Below the pieces are notes generated by a model. The model was not told the DNA's origin. It did no database searches and saw only the letters and a program-made list of their open reading frames with translations. Of a DNA stretch of 64,000 nucleotides, positions 43,463 through 53,909 are shown in pieces; within the stretch, counting starts at the first letter, position 1, and every line of letters starts with the position of its first letter. The DNA comes from Oegoconia quadripuncta (lineage: Eukaryota > Arthropoda > Insecta > Lepidoptera > Autostichidae). The stretch is from positions 1,936,501 to 2,000,500 of the forward strand of contig OX438750.1 of assembly GCA_949316235.1 (NCBI GenBank), written 5' to 3'. Made by a program: the position numbers and the translations under genes.

Positions 43463-43648
43463 GCGAACAGCCAAGGCTTGGAACTCGCTTCCGGCGTCAG
43501 TCTTTCCTGAATCTTACAACCTTGGGATCTTCGAAAAAAGGGTGAATAGGCATTTACTGAGATCGCGTGCTTCATCTTCGGCCACATCGTCACTTTCCAT
43601 CGGGTGAGATTGTGGTCAAACGCGTATCCAATTAACCATAAAAAAAAG
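43463..43648 (+). mobile_element. LINE-D 3' end
   Basis: GCGAACAGCCAAGGCTTGGA (the AKAWN codons), then a 3' UTR to CCATAAAAAAAAG. 5'-truncated, abutting LINE-F. Confidence 0.7.
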
Positions 43649-43675
43649 ACATCTCGCGGTATAAGGTTGCACGGG

Positions 43676-43927
43676 CAAACATGTACTCGGTTTGGTTGAT
43701 GGTAGGGCTATTTAAATGTCCACCTGGCAAGCTACCACCATCTTATCTAAATCTACCGCCAAGCAGCAATGTTAATGGCATTGTTGTGTTCCGGTTGACA
43801 GAGATAAGACAGCCAGTCCGCCAAATGTGTTGGGGTTTCAAGGTCAGTACGGTTCCACCTTCGACCTCATCTTCACTTAATATCGAGTGTGATTGAGGTC
43901 AAGTACGAACCCTTTGCGCAAAAAAGA
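43676..43927 (+). mobile_element. SINE-A, head missing
   Basis: AACATGTACTCGGTTTGGTT to a short A-tail; a diverged copy. Confidence 0.7.
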
Positions 43928-44099
43928 ATAGCTGGTTAAAGTAAGGATATTTGAATTAACAGACAACCTCCCAGCAATGTATACTGAATTAGCTTCTGCA
44001 TTTAGGATTGAAGTAGTGCGGTCGGGACCTTCCAATACACTAAATCGGAATCTAACTGTTCTAACTTCGATTACACCTTCCTGTTTCCTAATTAGATTT

Positions 44100-44305
44100 C
44101 CTACAAATGCGATACGAAGCGAAAAGGTCGATTGTCTCTCAGTCTTTTACAGGATGCACTTCGGTGAGTGTGCGTTGGAATTACATAATCTTATTCCAAC
44201 ATCGCTTTTTCATCTTCGGCCTATACTGGCGTGGGGAGGGATTCCACTCGTATGTAGTTAACATACCGAACATTCGCACTAAGCGGTTCGACTCTTGATT
44301 CATTG
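44100..44305 (+). pseudogene. LINE-D ORF2 internal fragment
   Basis: Codons give FTGCTSVSVRWNYI in one frame and YRMHFGECALELHNLIPTSL in another, matching 14277-14100. It stops near TTCGACTCTTGATTCATTG, exactly before the AKAWN part found alone at 43463, so the two may be halves of one rearranged copy. Confidence 0.65.
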
Positions 44306-44520
44306 ACACAATTAATAATGAAATATTATAATATAAAATAACAATTAATAATGTTATAATATAAAAACCTTTTTTTTTAAAGAGCAACCTCTCGAGTTTC
44401 ATGCTTGTTCTTCTCAGGGGAAAATTGCCTTTTGAACAAGCAGTAGCTTGAAAAATGACTATTTTAAGTGTACCCTGTGTACCTACAAAATAAAGCATTT
44501 TTTGATTTGATTTGATTTGA
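44306..44520 (+). mobile_element. LINE-F 3' end
   Basis: ACACAATTAATAATGAAAT to AATAAAGCATTTTTTGATTT with (GATTT)n tail. Confidence 0.7.
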
Positions 44521-44585
44521 CAATGCGAAGCTATTATAGGTGAATATAATATTGAAATTACACCAGGGTTTAACAGGACGAGACA

Positions 44586-44589
44586 AACT
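44586..44589. repeat. Target duplication AACT (left)
   Basis: AACT, identical to 48613-48616. Confidence 0.75.
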
Positions 44590-44625
44590 CTGCCCTATTA
44601 GTGTAAAAGGCCGTCTTTTGACATT
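44590..44625 (+). repeat. Left TIR of the 4-kb element
   Basis: 36 bp from CTGCCCTATTAG to TTTTGACATT; pairs with 48577-48612. Confidence 0.8.
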
Positions 44626-45179
44626 TTACCTAAATTGAGTTTATTAGATTAACATAGCGTTTAGAACATACCGCATCTACTCAATTTTCTATTTTTGTTG
44701 TATCTTGTATAGTTTCTGAGATCCAGGTGTAACAACTGACGTATATCGGCTCGAATTTCAGTCGATTCTACCCATAAAAACAGTAAACGATCAATGCTAG
44801 TTAATAATAACGTAAAACGGAACATACCTACTTTTTACATAGAGAAAAATGTATTTTAAACTTAGGTGTTTTAAACTTCAAGGCTGTAAGGTATGATAAC
44901 TAACGTAGAGAGCTGTATATGTTTGTATACCGCCTTGTTGTTTATTTAGTTAGGCGAATAATATTTTAATAAACTACCCTTTACAACCTTACGTAGTTTT
45001 GCTAAATTAGACGGCGGTATGGACTTATTATACCGCTTTTTAAATAGACACGGCAATGAAATGTCATTTTAGGATCATTAAAGTAAAAGACATTATAATG
45101 TGATTTGCGGTATTATAGCTTCGGATAATAGGTGTTTTAAGTTAAATGTTACAGGTTGATTTGCCGTAATTTTTGGTTA

Positions 45180-45356
45180 TTAGTTTAAAACGCCGTACAA
45201 TCTCTGTACATCGATATACGTCCGCAAGAGTGTAGGGAGTGCGCGGGGCAAGGTGTTACGGACTGAACGGACAACGGTCAGTTCAAACCCGGCGCTTATA
45301 ATGTAAGTGGTGGTCGAGCCTGTCGTTTGCGTCGAGTTGGCGCCATTTTGACGAGT
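45180..45356 (+). promoter_or_regulatory. Possible promoter and leader exon of the 4-kb element
   Basis: A GC-richer island in AT-rich DNA, ending GACGAGTAAGTATC, a good splice donor (GTAAGT at 45355). A pyrimidine-rich acceptor (TTTCTTTTTTACAG) at 46078-46091 precedes the transposase-like region. Suggests a 5' intron of about 735 bp. Inference only. Confidence 0.3.
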
Positions 45357-46091
45357 AAGTATCAAATTATTATTTTTAAGAATTTATACGGTTTTTTAAT
45401 TTTGTGATAATCAATTATTTAACGGAGTGGCACATAACGCTTGTTGTATTTAATATCGTGTAGAAAATCGTTAAGGGTATTGGAATGCTTAGTTTTGGGC
45501 TATATTTTTCTTTTTGAATCGCTTATAGAAATGATTAGGAATACTTACATATTATTTATTTACTAGCAGAGCTGTGCCTGCGACAGACTTCGTCCGCGTG
45601 GAATTAGCACCTTGCCCCACGATGGCAGTGGCCGGCGGGCAAGTTGCTATGACATTTCTAAATTTGAAAATTGAATATCTTTTGATTCTGTGGGCCGACT
45701 TTGATGAAATAAACACTAACTAAAGTATTTTGAACCCACAAAAAAGCAAAAAGAAATAAAAATTTATTTTGTAAGACTTTCTATTACTCAGGCCTCGTCT
45801 CCATTGTGCGGCTGTAGCACACACATACTCTAGTGTATCCTGATGATACTTTTATGGATTGTTATAAAATATGTTTATCCAATTGCTTTGGAACTTATGG
45901 TATGTGTGTGACTGAAGATACAAATAAACGATTTATCTATCTATCTTCCGATTTTTTCTCTCAAAAAAGATTAATTTACAGACTGAACATCTACGATCCA
46001 GTTAATGTTAAATAGACTAATATAAAGCTGACAAAATTAAACATTTAATTTCTCTGACCGTGCTTTGCATTAAAAGTTTTTCTTTTTTACA

Positions 46092-47560
46092 GATTCCACA
46101 ATACAAAAGGCAGAATCCTTTTCCACCAAAGATTAAAAATAAAACAGTAAAATCAAACCAAAGGCTCCCATGCTTAACCATGCTTGATCGAAAAAAGATA
46201 TTTAGCTTTAACACAGTTGGTTTGCTTTATATGGATGATATAATCGCCTGTTTTCGCGGGGATTTCTTAAATTTTCAATTTATAGTTATTAGAACAGTCA
46301 CGACGTAAGAGGTCTGTCACAATGATCATGTGAACATACTAGCGAATCAAAATTTACTGGCTATTCTGGCATTAAATGGTATTTGACTTTGACTTTGACT
46401 TTGACATTGAAAGCAACTGAGAACTTATTTTTGTTTGTTGAGACACCTTCCACGGGCGAATAAGAATCTACAGGCGGTTCTGGCATAAGAGTAGTGTGAG
46501 TAATAGCATTTAATTGGGGGGAACATGGGGATAAGACAGTGTCTTCACCAGTCACAATAACTATACTTGGTATCATTTATACGGTACCTTTAACAATTTC
46601 ACAAGCAATGGGACTTACAGGTGTTGAAGAGGTGGTTATATTTTTTGAAACATCTACTGGTATTTTACCGGTAATGGGACCTTTTGAACATTTAACTTTA
46701 TATGTTTGAGCATCTATATCCTCCTTTTTATCACTATTATATTGAAGATTCTCGTAACAAAGTAAATCACATTTCTGGGTGAGGTAATCAGTTGTTTTCA
46801 ATACTCCTGTGCCAGAATTGCCTGTAGATTTTGTTTCGCTCGTGGAAGTTGTCTCAATAAACAAAGATAAGTCCTCAGTTGCTCTCAATATTCCTATGCC
46901 AGAATCTCCTGTAAAAAATTCTGTTTCAGTCGTAAAAGTTTTCTCAACAATTTAAGATGAGTCCCCAGTTGCTAACAATACTGCAATATCTGTAACACGC
47001 GTTGTAAATCTTGAGGCGTCTATATCGATTTCACTACATGAAGATTTTGATTCAGACGATTCCGTAAAAGATAAAGATTATGAACCTGAGGATGAAAGTA
47101 GTCTCGAAAGTGAATGAACTAATTCTGATTTAGAAAATGATCCAAATAATCGTAATTTGGAAATTAAATTCTTGAAGTAACTGACTAAGAAAGGAGAACG
47201 TCGTAAAAGAAAAACATACAGAGCAAATTTGAAAACAAGAAAAGAAAGGAAAAGAGAAAAGATTAGAATGAAATATCATGTCAGAAATTGTCAAACCTGG
47301 ATGCAACAGCAACAAATGTAAAACAATGTAGTGGAAAGTTTTTAATGGATGATAGGTATGAAGTAAATGCAGCATTCTGGCAAATGACATACAGAGAGAG
47401 ACGTGTCTATATTAAAAGATGATATACAAAACAAGAACCTCAAAGAAAGAGAAAGCTTGACGAAAACATCAGAAAGAAAATGAGCTTTCGATATTTTTTA
47501 AAGGATAAGACCGGACTAATCGTACGCGTTTGTAAAGAGTTCTTTTTATGACAAAGTATT
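46092..47560 (+). pseudogene. Decayed transposase, N-terminal part
   Basis: Plus strand, with frameshifts and stops. A repetitive region (46780-46960) has about 80-bp direct repeats around CCTGTGCCAGAAT/CCTATGCCAGAAT. Then an acidic segment (HEDFDSDDSVKDKDYEPEDE, about 47037-47096) and a strongly basic segment (KKGERRKRKTYRANLKTRK, about 47187-47245). Next come SGKFLMDDRYEVNAAFWQMT and YRERRVYIKR (47335-47420), then FRYFLKDKTGL and VCKEFFL near 47550. The order Cys cluster, R...N..FW...... Y..RR.YI, then VCK.FFL matches a widespread but poorly named arthropod transposase family. The catalytic DDE half is not seen. Nonfunctional. Confidence 0.55.
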
Positions 47561-47650
47561 GTATCATGTTTTAATGGATCGTGGAACAAATGAAGATAAA
47601 ATATTAAATGGAACAAATATTAAATGTTAAACAAGCTGCTCTCGAGATCT

Positions 47651-47752
47651 GCTAGAGTATTAACTAATAGACTAATCATTTCTGACTGATTAAAGATAGC
47701 TGCTAGTATTAACTAATAGACTTATCATTTCTGACTTATTAAAGATAGAAAT
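47651..47752 (+). repeat. Tandem duplication, about 50 bp twice
   Basis: GTATTAACTAATAGACTAAT and its repeat at 47706 (GTATTAACTAATAGACTTAT), each followed by CATTTCTGACT and ATTAAAGATAG. Confidence 0.75.
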
Positions 47753-48576
47753 CTTAATTTCTTAATTCTTAAAAACATTTAATATTTGTTCCATTAAGTA
47801 ACACTAAGTAAGGATCTCGTATAATAAATAGTATAGAATACTAGGTTAATGTGATACAGTCTGAGTATTGTTTTGAGTGGCTGTGTTTTGATTTAATTGA
47901 AATAATATCAACATTTTATTTTATACAGGTTGCAATTTTTGAGTTTTTTTTTAAGAATGTTTATAATATAAAGAATAAAGACTAATTTCATTAATAAATA
48001 ATATTGATTTCTTTAATTTTTTTAGCATGTACTAACATAAAAGGCGATAAAAAACACAGCTTTAGAGATATTGCGTTGTTTTTGTCTAGAAATTGAAAAG
48101 TTTTAGTGAGATATAAACGTAGATTTTATATTTGCATCCTTTTCTTAGTTTAGAAAGACGCATTTCAGTACTTAAGGCCTCTTACATTAGTAATCTATGT
48201 TAAGATATTGTATAGTTATGTCTAATTTACAAAGCAGTATATTAATTTGTCACTTTTTAAACTAGCAATTGTTTGATACGTTATAACTTTATTTAGTTAA
48301 TTATTCTTATCCAGATGAAGCTAAACAAAAAAGTCGTATTATGCGTCTACACGACCTTCTAACTTGGTACGAACAACAAAATAGAAAAATTGCTAATAAA
48401 CTAAAACAGAAATCAGCGTTTTTGTTAAAAAGTAAAATAAATTCCATTAATTTTAGTATGTGGTTACATTATAAACAATAGTTATAATTATACACCATTA
48501 GAATTTTACAATAATATGGTTCAAGTTCTTAGAAAATTAAGTTCCCGCCTTTTTCTCAAATATCTCAAAACTTCCT

Positions 48577-48612
48577 AATGTCAAAAGACGGCCTTTTATA
48601 CTAACAGGGCAG
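48577..48612 (-). repeat. Right TIR of the 4-kb element
   Basis: AATGTCAAAAGACGGCC to AACAGGGCAG; reverse complement of 44590-44625, 34 of 36 matching. AACT follows. Confidence 0.8.
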
Positions 48613-48656
48613 AACTGTACGGCACTGATAAAACACAGGCCCGATCACATTGAACT

Positions 48657-48710
48657 CTGGATTCGCATTTGACCACAATCTCACCTGATTGTGGTCAAAT
48701 GCGAATCCAG
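48657..48710. repeat. Perfect 24-bp hairpin from two LINE-D ends
   Basis: CTGGATTCGCATTTGACCAC... reads through a 6-base loop (TCACCT) into its exact reverse complement ending GCGAATCCAG. Each arm is the terminal sequence of LINE-D; an A-run follows at 48722. No LINE body is attached. Confidence 0.85.
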
Positions 48711-48727
48711 TTAGTTAATCATAAAAA

Positions 48728-49080
48728 AAGATAGTGTAATATGTTGATACCCAGTGGGGAATCAAACCAGCTACCGTAACTGAAACTGGACGTCATAGTT
48801 CAGTAATAAAACAGTTGACTAATTCACAAATTCAATTATTCGATCATGCCATTTAAAATATCCCTCGGGATTTTAAACTAAACGTGCTTAATTAATATTT
48901 CATTGTCTAACAGTTGTTGTTGAGCTCTCGATTAAGTATTCGTCACACTAAAAGCTAAGGATCAATAGCGGAAAAATACGCTAAAGCGATATTTTCACAG
49001 TTTTATATCGACGGCCGTTGGAAAACCCACGGTGGAAAAGACGTAGATGGCGCGAAGCCGCTGGATGCGGGGTGTACTAC
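48728..49080. other. No recognised feature
   Basis: AT-rich, no frame or repeat match up to the motif array. Confidence 0.3.
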
Positions 49081-49195
49081 GCAATAGCGAAAGACGATAG
49101 CTCGAATGATAACAGCGCGAAGACTATATTGTGAAAGTACCATTACTTGAAAGTTTAATTGCGCGATGGTTCATTTGCGCGAAAACTTAATTGAC
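49081..49195 (+). repeat. Degenerate 15-bp tandem motif, 7 units
   Basis: GCAATAGCGAAAGACGA, AACAGCGCGAAGACTA, TATTGTGAAAGTACCA, TTTGCGCGAAAACTTA and related units. Same motif class as 15871-16002. Confidence 0.65.
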
Positions 49196-49287
49196 TGAGT
49201 AACAAACAAATAAACAAACAGCCATCCAAACTTTCGTATTTATAATATTAGATAGAAGAATTTAGATTTCTATGTATGTTTGTAAAC

Positions 49288-49516
49288 CACCTCTGTGGGT
49301 CAATGTAAATGTTTACGATTCGGAGGTTGCGGGTTCGACCCTTAGCGCGGTACATGTTTAGTACTCAGTTTGGTTGGTGGTACGGCATTTTAAATGTCCG
49401 CCTGGCCGCTTACCACCATCTTATCTAAATCTGCCGCCAAGCAGCAATGTTAATGGCATTGTTGTGTTTCGTTTGTCAGAGATAAGATAGCCAGTCCCCC
49501 AAATGTGTTGGGATTT
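49288..49516 (+). mobile_element. SINE-A, 3' truncated
   Basis: ACCACCTCTGTGGGTC head, degraded B box GGTTCGACCC, ends TGTGTTGGGATTT. Confidence 0.75.
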
Positions 49517-49573
49517 GGATGAAATTTGGTGTACAGGTAGAACATACTCTGGATTAATACACTGGATATTCTC

Positions 49574-49858
49574 CGCCTCCGTGGCTCAGTGTAAACAACA
49601 TTGAGTTTACGATTCGGAGGTCGCTGGTTCGATCCCCAGCGGGGTACATGTTTACTCGGTTTGGTTGGTGGTAGGGCATTTTAAAATGTCCGCCTGGCTA
49701 GCTACCATCATCTTATCTAAATCTGCGGCTAAACAACAATGTTAAAAAGCATTGTTCCGGTTGTCAGAGAAAAGATAGCCAGTCACCGAAGTAGGATGGG
49801 GTTTCCGGGTCAGTACGCTTCCATCTTTTTGTTTCGTTATTCCGTTGTGCATAAAAAT
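49574..49858 (+). mobile_element. SINE-A with small deletions
   Basis: CCGCCTCCGTGGCTC, B box GGTTCGATCCC, body with a deletion of the TTCGACCTCATC block, tail TGTGCATAAAAA. Confidence 0.8.
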
Positions 49859-50026
49859 ATCAACGTACAAGCCACAAGTGGATGTTTAAAGCAATGCTTT
49901 TATCGCGTCGCTTTCTGTACGTTAATGACTTTAAACACGCCCTTGTTGGATTATTAAACGCCCTGTTTTCGGGTGTATTCTTTATTGATCCAAATCTATT
50001 CTAACGGATAGAATAGAATAGAAGAG

Positions 50027-50130
50027 GTTTCCGGGTCAGTACGCTTCCATCTTCGACCTCATCTTCACTTAACATCAGGTGTGATTGAGGTCAAGTACCA
50101 ACCCGTTATGCATAAAAAAAAAAAAAAAAA
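50027..50130 (+). mobile_element. SINE-A, 3' end
   Basis: GGTTTCCGGGTCAGTACGC to ATGCATAAA with a 17-A tail. Confidence 0.75.
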
Positions 50131-50310
50131 TTGAAATAGACAAAAAAAATGTGTTATGGTTGAACTGTCTCTATACAGGGTGAATTTGTTGTTTAATTCC
50201 CTTTAACTGATGACGCCACTCTTGATTAAGAACAACTTTCCCCAAGGAGCAATAGTCCAATTTCGATCAAAAAAATTTTCGGTTACCCATACAAAGTAAA
50301 CCATTCTGAA

Positions 50311-51023
50311 CCATTTTGGCCCTAGCCTCAGACAAAATTGTCTCAAGGCTGGTTGAAAACTGCAGGCTTACTTTAAATACCCTGTGCAAAACAAAGAGGG
50401 TCTTTCTTCGTTGGGTCCCGGGGCACGCAGGCATCGAAGGCAACGAAAAAGCCGACGAACTAGCGAAATTGGGGGCTAGCGGATCCCAGTACGGCCCTGA
50501 GCCTTTCTGCGGTATCTCAAAAAGCCTAATTCGCTTTACCCTAAGGAACCGGTGCGCCCAAGCAGCTCTTAAACTCTGGACGAACACGCCAGGTTTAACA
50601 CACTCCAAATCACTAATCAAAGCCTTCAACAAAAAGGCGGCCGGCGAAGCGCTGGCACTCAGTAGGAACAATTTACGCATTCTCACAAGGGCACTAACGG
50701 GACACTGCTGTCTGAGCAAACACATGCTCAACATAGGGCTCCGAGAAACAGGAATGTGCAGACTTTGCCTCCTGCAAACACCTGCACATCTGCTGTGTGA
50801 ATGTGGCCCGCTAATGCGTAAACGTAATATCCACCTGGGCAGCCACTTATTACACCCGGATGAGATAAAAACCATCGGTGCCAGGAAAATTATCCAATTC
50901 CTCAAAGAGGCAAACCTGAGCAACGAACTGTAGGTTAGTGGCGATCACAATAGATCGGCAACGGTCGCAGTGATACAGGTCTCCGATGACCTGCAACAGC
51001 CACACACACATACAATACAATAC
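50311..51023 (+). mobile_element. 5'-truncated LINE with 13-bp target duplication
   Basis: AAACCATTCTGAA occurs at 50298-50310 and again at 51024-51036. Between them lies the 3' end of a LINE: RNase H and C-terminal Cys motif, a short 3' UTR and an (ATACA)n tail. The duplication and low decay suggest a fairly recent insertion. Confidence 0.85.
50316..50933 (+). pseudogene. LINE ORF2 C-terminus: RNase H and Cys/His tail
   Basis: 205 open codons to the natural stop. RNase H C-terminal half: FLRWVPGHAGIEGNEKADEL (about residues 30-49) with the conserved His and the Asp of EKAD; its first part and the whole reverse transcriptase are missing by 5' truncation. Then GHCCLSKHMLNIGL and MCRLCLLQTPAHLLCECGPL (about 128-165), the C-x2-C...H-x4-C end seen in I/R1/LOA-type LINEs. 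The minus-strand frame over the same bases (50267-50923) is a shadow. No function as it stands. Confidence 0.85.
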
Positions 51024-51149
51024 AAACCATTCTGAAAAATTTTCAGCTGGTGACTCCACGACTGATTACGAACAGCTTTCCATTCGGAACCATAGCCGAA
51101 TTAAGCCGAAAATTTTCGGACTTCCATACTAGCTACACGTCCACCATTA

Positions 51150-51360
51150 GTGACGTATAAACATAGAACAGTGGGGTTTACGGGCAGCTTCCGCTACCAA
51201 GCGACGAAGTGTTGGAATAATATTCCACCTCCATTAAGAATATTGAATTCTAAGTACATATTTAGAAAACTGTTAAAAATATCAATTCTTGAATTCCAAA
51301 AGTTAAATATTCCAAAGAAACATCGTGAGGCGGTGGCGGTTGCTGTAAGACAATAAAGTC
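51150..51360 (+). pseudogene. LINE reverse-transcriptase C-terminus
   Basis: Codons give FTGSFRYQATKCWNNIPPPL, RILNSKYIFRKLLKISILEF. The FRY.A...WN.IP..LR...S...F...L pattern ends many CR1/Jockey ORF2 proteins. About 65 residues. Stop at 51354. Confidence 0.7.
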
Positions 51361-51499
51361 ACAATTATTGTCAGAATTTCTTAATTTCAGTACATTGCAA
51401 AAAAAAAAAATCTATAATTTATATTTGATGTTCATTTCTATCACTCAACAACTCATACATGCAACACATTCCTTTATTTCTATACTGTACTCATTTTAT

Positions 51500-51777
51500 C
51501 ATTTACACTAATCCAGCATTGATTTTTTTTTTTATTATGTTGCACTTGTACCTATAATCCTCCTCGGGTAATAGCTGAAAATCAGTGTTTTGTTCTTTGG
51601 ACAATCTCACACACTGAGCTGTGACCCATTTGTCCTGCTGCAGCACACACATGCTTTGGTTGTTCTGTACCTAGTATTTACGTTTTAAGTTCTTTTAAGA
51701 AATACTCTTTAAACTTTATGTATGTGTGTGATTGGAGTAACAAATAAACGATTTATCTATCTATCTATCTATCTAAA
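51500..51777 (+). mobile_element. LINE 3' UTR with (ATCT)n tail
   Basis: AATAGCTGAAAATCAGTG and CAAATAAACGATTTATCTAT with six ATCT repeats. Related ends at 29515-29670 and 45780-45945 (same TAAACGATTTATCTATCTAT). Confidence 0.6.
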
Positions 51778-52237
51778 AAACAATCCAGGTTATTTTCTAC
51801 CTATGTACCAAGTTTCATCCAAATCCGTTCATCCGGAATAGAGCAACGAAAAAACGTCCAAACTTTAGCATTTATAATATTAGTTCGAACTAGACTATGA
51901 ACTTACAGGGTCCCGTTTTCGTGTCGAAGTTAGAGACCCCCAAAAGATAATTTTAAATTAGAATACAAAGCAGAAAGGCAAGAAAATTAATATCTTAAAT
52001 TATAATCATCTAAGATAAGAGTTTAAAAGGAGATTCTGATCTATACATGAATAATTTATTTGACTGCTTTAAAAGATAAAAGTGGGTAACTAAGTATTTA
52101 ATTACTTTTTTAAGTTTGATCGTTCTTTCCACCCTGTATTTTAGTGTTTGTTTTTATCCTCCATGCAAAAAAGAGAGGTGCAATAAGTTTGAAGTCCAAA
52201 ACTAATATAATTTTGGTCCCATAGGAATAGCCTTTTT
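51778..52237. repeat. Repeat tail then unassigned sequence
   Basis: 51778-51885 has ACCAAGTTTCATCCAAATCC and CATTTATAATATTAG, common repeat-end text. 51890-52237 is unassigned AT-rich sequence. Confidence 0.35.
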
Positions 52238-52565
52238 AACCGCCTCCGTGGCTCAATGTAAACAACATTGGGTTTACTATTCGGAGGTCGCGGGTTCGAT
52301 CCCCAGCGGGGTACATGTTTAAGTACTCGGTTTGGTTGGTGGTAGGACATTTTAAATGTCCGCCTGGCTAGCTACCACCATTTTATCTAAATCTACCGCC
52401 AAGCAGCAATGTAGCATTGTTGTGTTCCGGTTATCAGAGATAAGATATCCAGTTTGCCAAATGTGTTGGGGTTTCCGGGTCAGTACGCTTCCATCTTCGA
52501 CCTCATCTTCACTTAACATCAGGTGTGATTGAGGTCTAGTACCAATACGTTACGCATAAAAAAAA
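52238..52565 (+). mobile_element. SINE-A, full length
   Basis: AACCGCCTCCGTGGCTC, B box GGTTCGATCCC at about 52295, A-tail to 52565. Confidence 0.85.
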
Positions 52566-53584
52566 ACAAAGCCTATGGCCTGGCACATCGGATGACAATG
52601 GATCTGGGAGCTACCTCGGGCAGCGAATTAGCCTTGCCATTCAACAGGGTAATGTCGCCAGTGTTTTGCCTCTCTGTCCTCTCTTTCCTTTTTTCTTTTC
52701 CGCGGGTCAAGTATCTCGGCGCGCCTGTCAAATTTTCGAAAATACCTGCGGTGTTAAAAACGTTTATAGATACTCTTCTACTGGGTGTATTTGTAATCTG
52801 TGAAAAGCAATAGCTACGGGAATATATTATCTATGGATATAATGAATGAACACTACTACAGCTATAATACAAAAAATCAGAAAAATGTTACGAGTTATAA
52901 TATGTAGGTATACCTATATCCACGATATAATTGGTATTTTTACGGAAAGTACAGATTTATTTCATGTTTTTCTTAAAAAAACGGGTAATTCAATAAATTG
53001 TTATGAGAATTGGAAGCTCTATGGCCAGGTTCCTAAGCCTGTTCTAATAAAAAACAGTAGTTGGAATTCTACACCTTTCCGCACGGTTTGGACCTCGGAC
53101 ACGTTTTTTACCTTTTATACCAATGGAGAGTAGAGGGCGTGCTCGGGTCTGTTTCCGTGTTTATGCTTTTTATAACATGTTCCGGGACAGAACGGTCCAT
53201 TTCGGTATATTTCGAAAGGCGAATGGTTATTTGAAGTATTAAACTTTTAATGTTCGGTATACCTAAACGCTAATGTTTGGGATATCTCCGACCAACGACC
53301 ACCGATTCAGGATAACGGTCTGACGATATATATGTATGTATAACTTGCCTGATCTGGGAGTGGAATCGACGAAATGAGGGTCAAATCTCTCAAATAAATA
53401 TTGTGTCTATCAAAGGAAGATTACTAAATCTAACTTGGTTGCTTTGTTACAAGCTTTTACTTTTTTGTACAACAAAAAAGAAAATACAGTTATAGAAAGT
53501 GGTAAGAGTTTGATGATCTGATCTCTAAAATCTCTTCCCTGCAACCTTTGGGTATAAGGAAAATACAATAAAATAAATAAAAAT
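52566..53584. other. Unassigned, no gene supported
   Basis: 52566-52815 is less AT-rich and has an open frame without a domain. 53030-53330 includes an AACGCTAATGTTTGGGATAT stretch reminiscent of family H. No repeat boundary visible. Confidence 0.35.
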
Positions 53585-53815
53585 AAATATTTCGGACACT
53601 TACACCAATCATCTAGTCCTAAACTAAGCAAAGCTTGTGCTATGGATACTAGATAACGGATGAACATACATAAATATTTATATAACAATCCAAAATTAAG
53701 GAATAAATGTTCGTGTATTCATCATACAAACATTTACCCCTCTCGGGTTTCGAACCCGCAACCGTTGGTTTCGCTGATAGGGTGACTATCCACTACACTA
53801 ATCGGTTGTGTAATA
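53585..53815 (-). mobile_element. SINE-B, full length
   Basis: ATATTTCGGACACTTACACC to reverse-complement B box (GGGTTTCGAACCC, one base extra) and ACTACACTAATCGGTTG. Confidence 0.85.
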
Positions 53816-53909
53816 ATATTTTTATAATTACTTTGCTTTGATATCTCGAAAACTACTAAACTTAGAGTAGTTGTTTTTGCTTCACGTCGAGTGATTTTTA
53901 TTAGACAAT

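Larger units (their letters stand above)
44590..48612 (+). mobile_element. 4-kb DNA transposon, 36-bp TIRs, 4-bp target duplication
   Basis: Left end CTGCCCTATTAGTGTAAAAG and GCCGTCTTTTGACATT; right end is the reverse complement with 2 mismatches in 36 bp. Flanked by AACT on both sides. The interior carries a decayed transposase on the plus strand (46080-47560), a possible promoter and noncoding exon (45180-45356), and small LINE insertions (45560-45945 and a (TTTGAC)n tail at 46385). The 4-bp duplication excludes Tc1/mariner (TA) and hAT (8 bp). TTAA is absent, which argues against piggyBac. A Sola-type relationship is possible but unproven. Confidence 0.8.
50205..51125. repeat. Tandem pair of about 85-bp units split by a LINE
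   Basis: TGATGACGCCACTCTTGATT ... AAATTTTCGGTTACCCATAC (50212-50293) and TGGTGACTCCACGACTGATT ... AAATTTTCGGACTTCCATAC (51048-51130) align over their length at about 70%. The LINE at 50311-51023 separates them. Confidence 0.6.

Noticed and set aside
44590..48612. piggyBac element
   Set aside because: The ends contain a CCCT word, but the flanking duplication is AACT and not TTAA, and no piggyBac transposase motif is visible.
50267..50923. 218-codon minus-strand frame
   Set aside because: Complement of the LINE RNase H frame, which has clear motifs; the minus frame has none.
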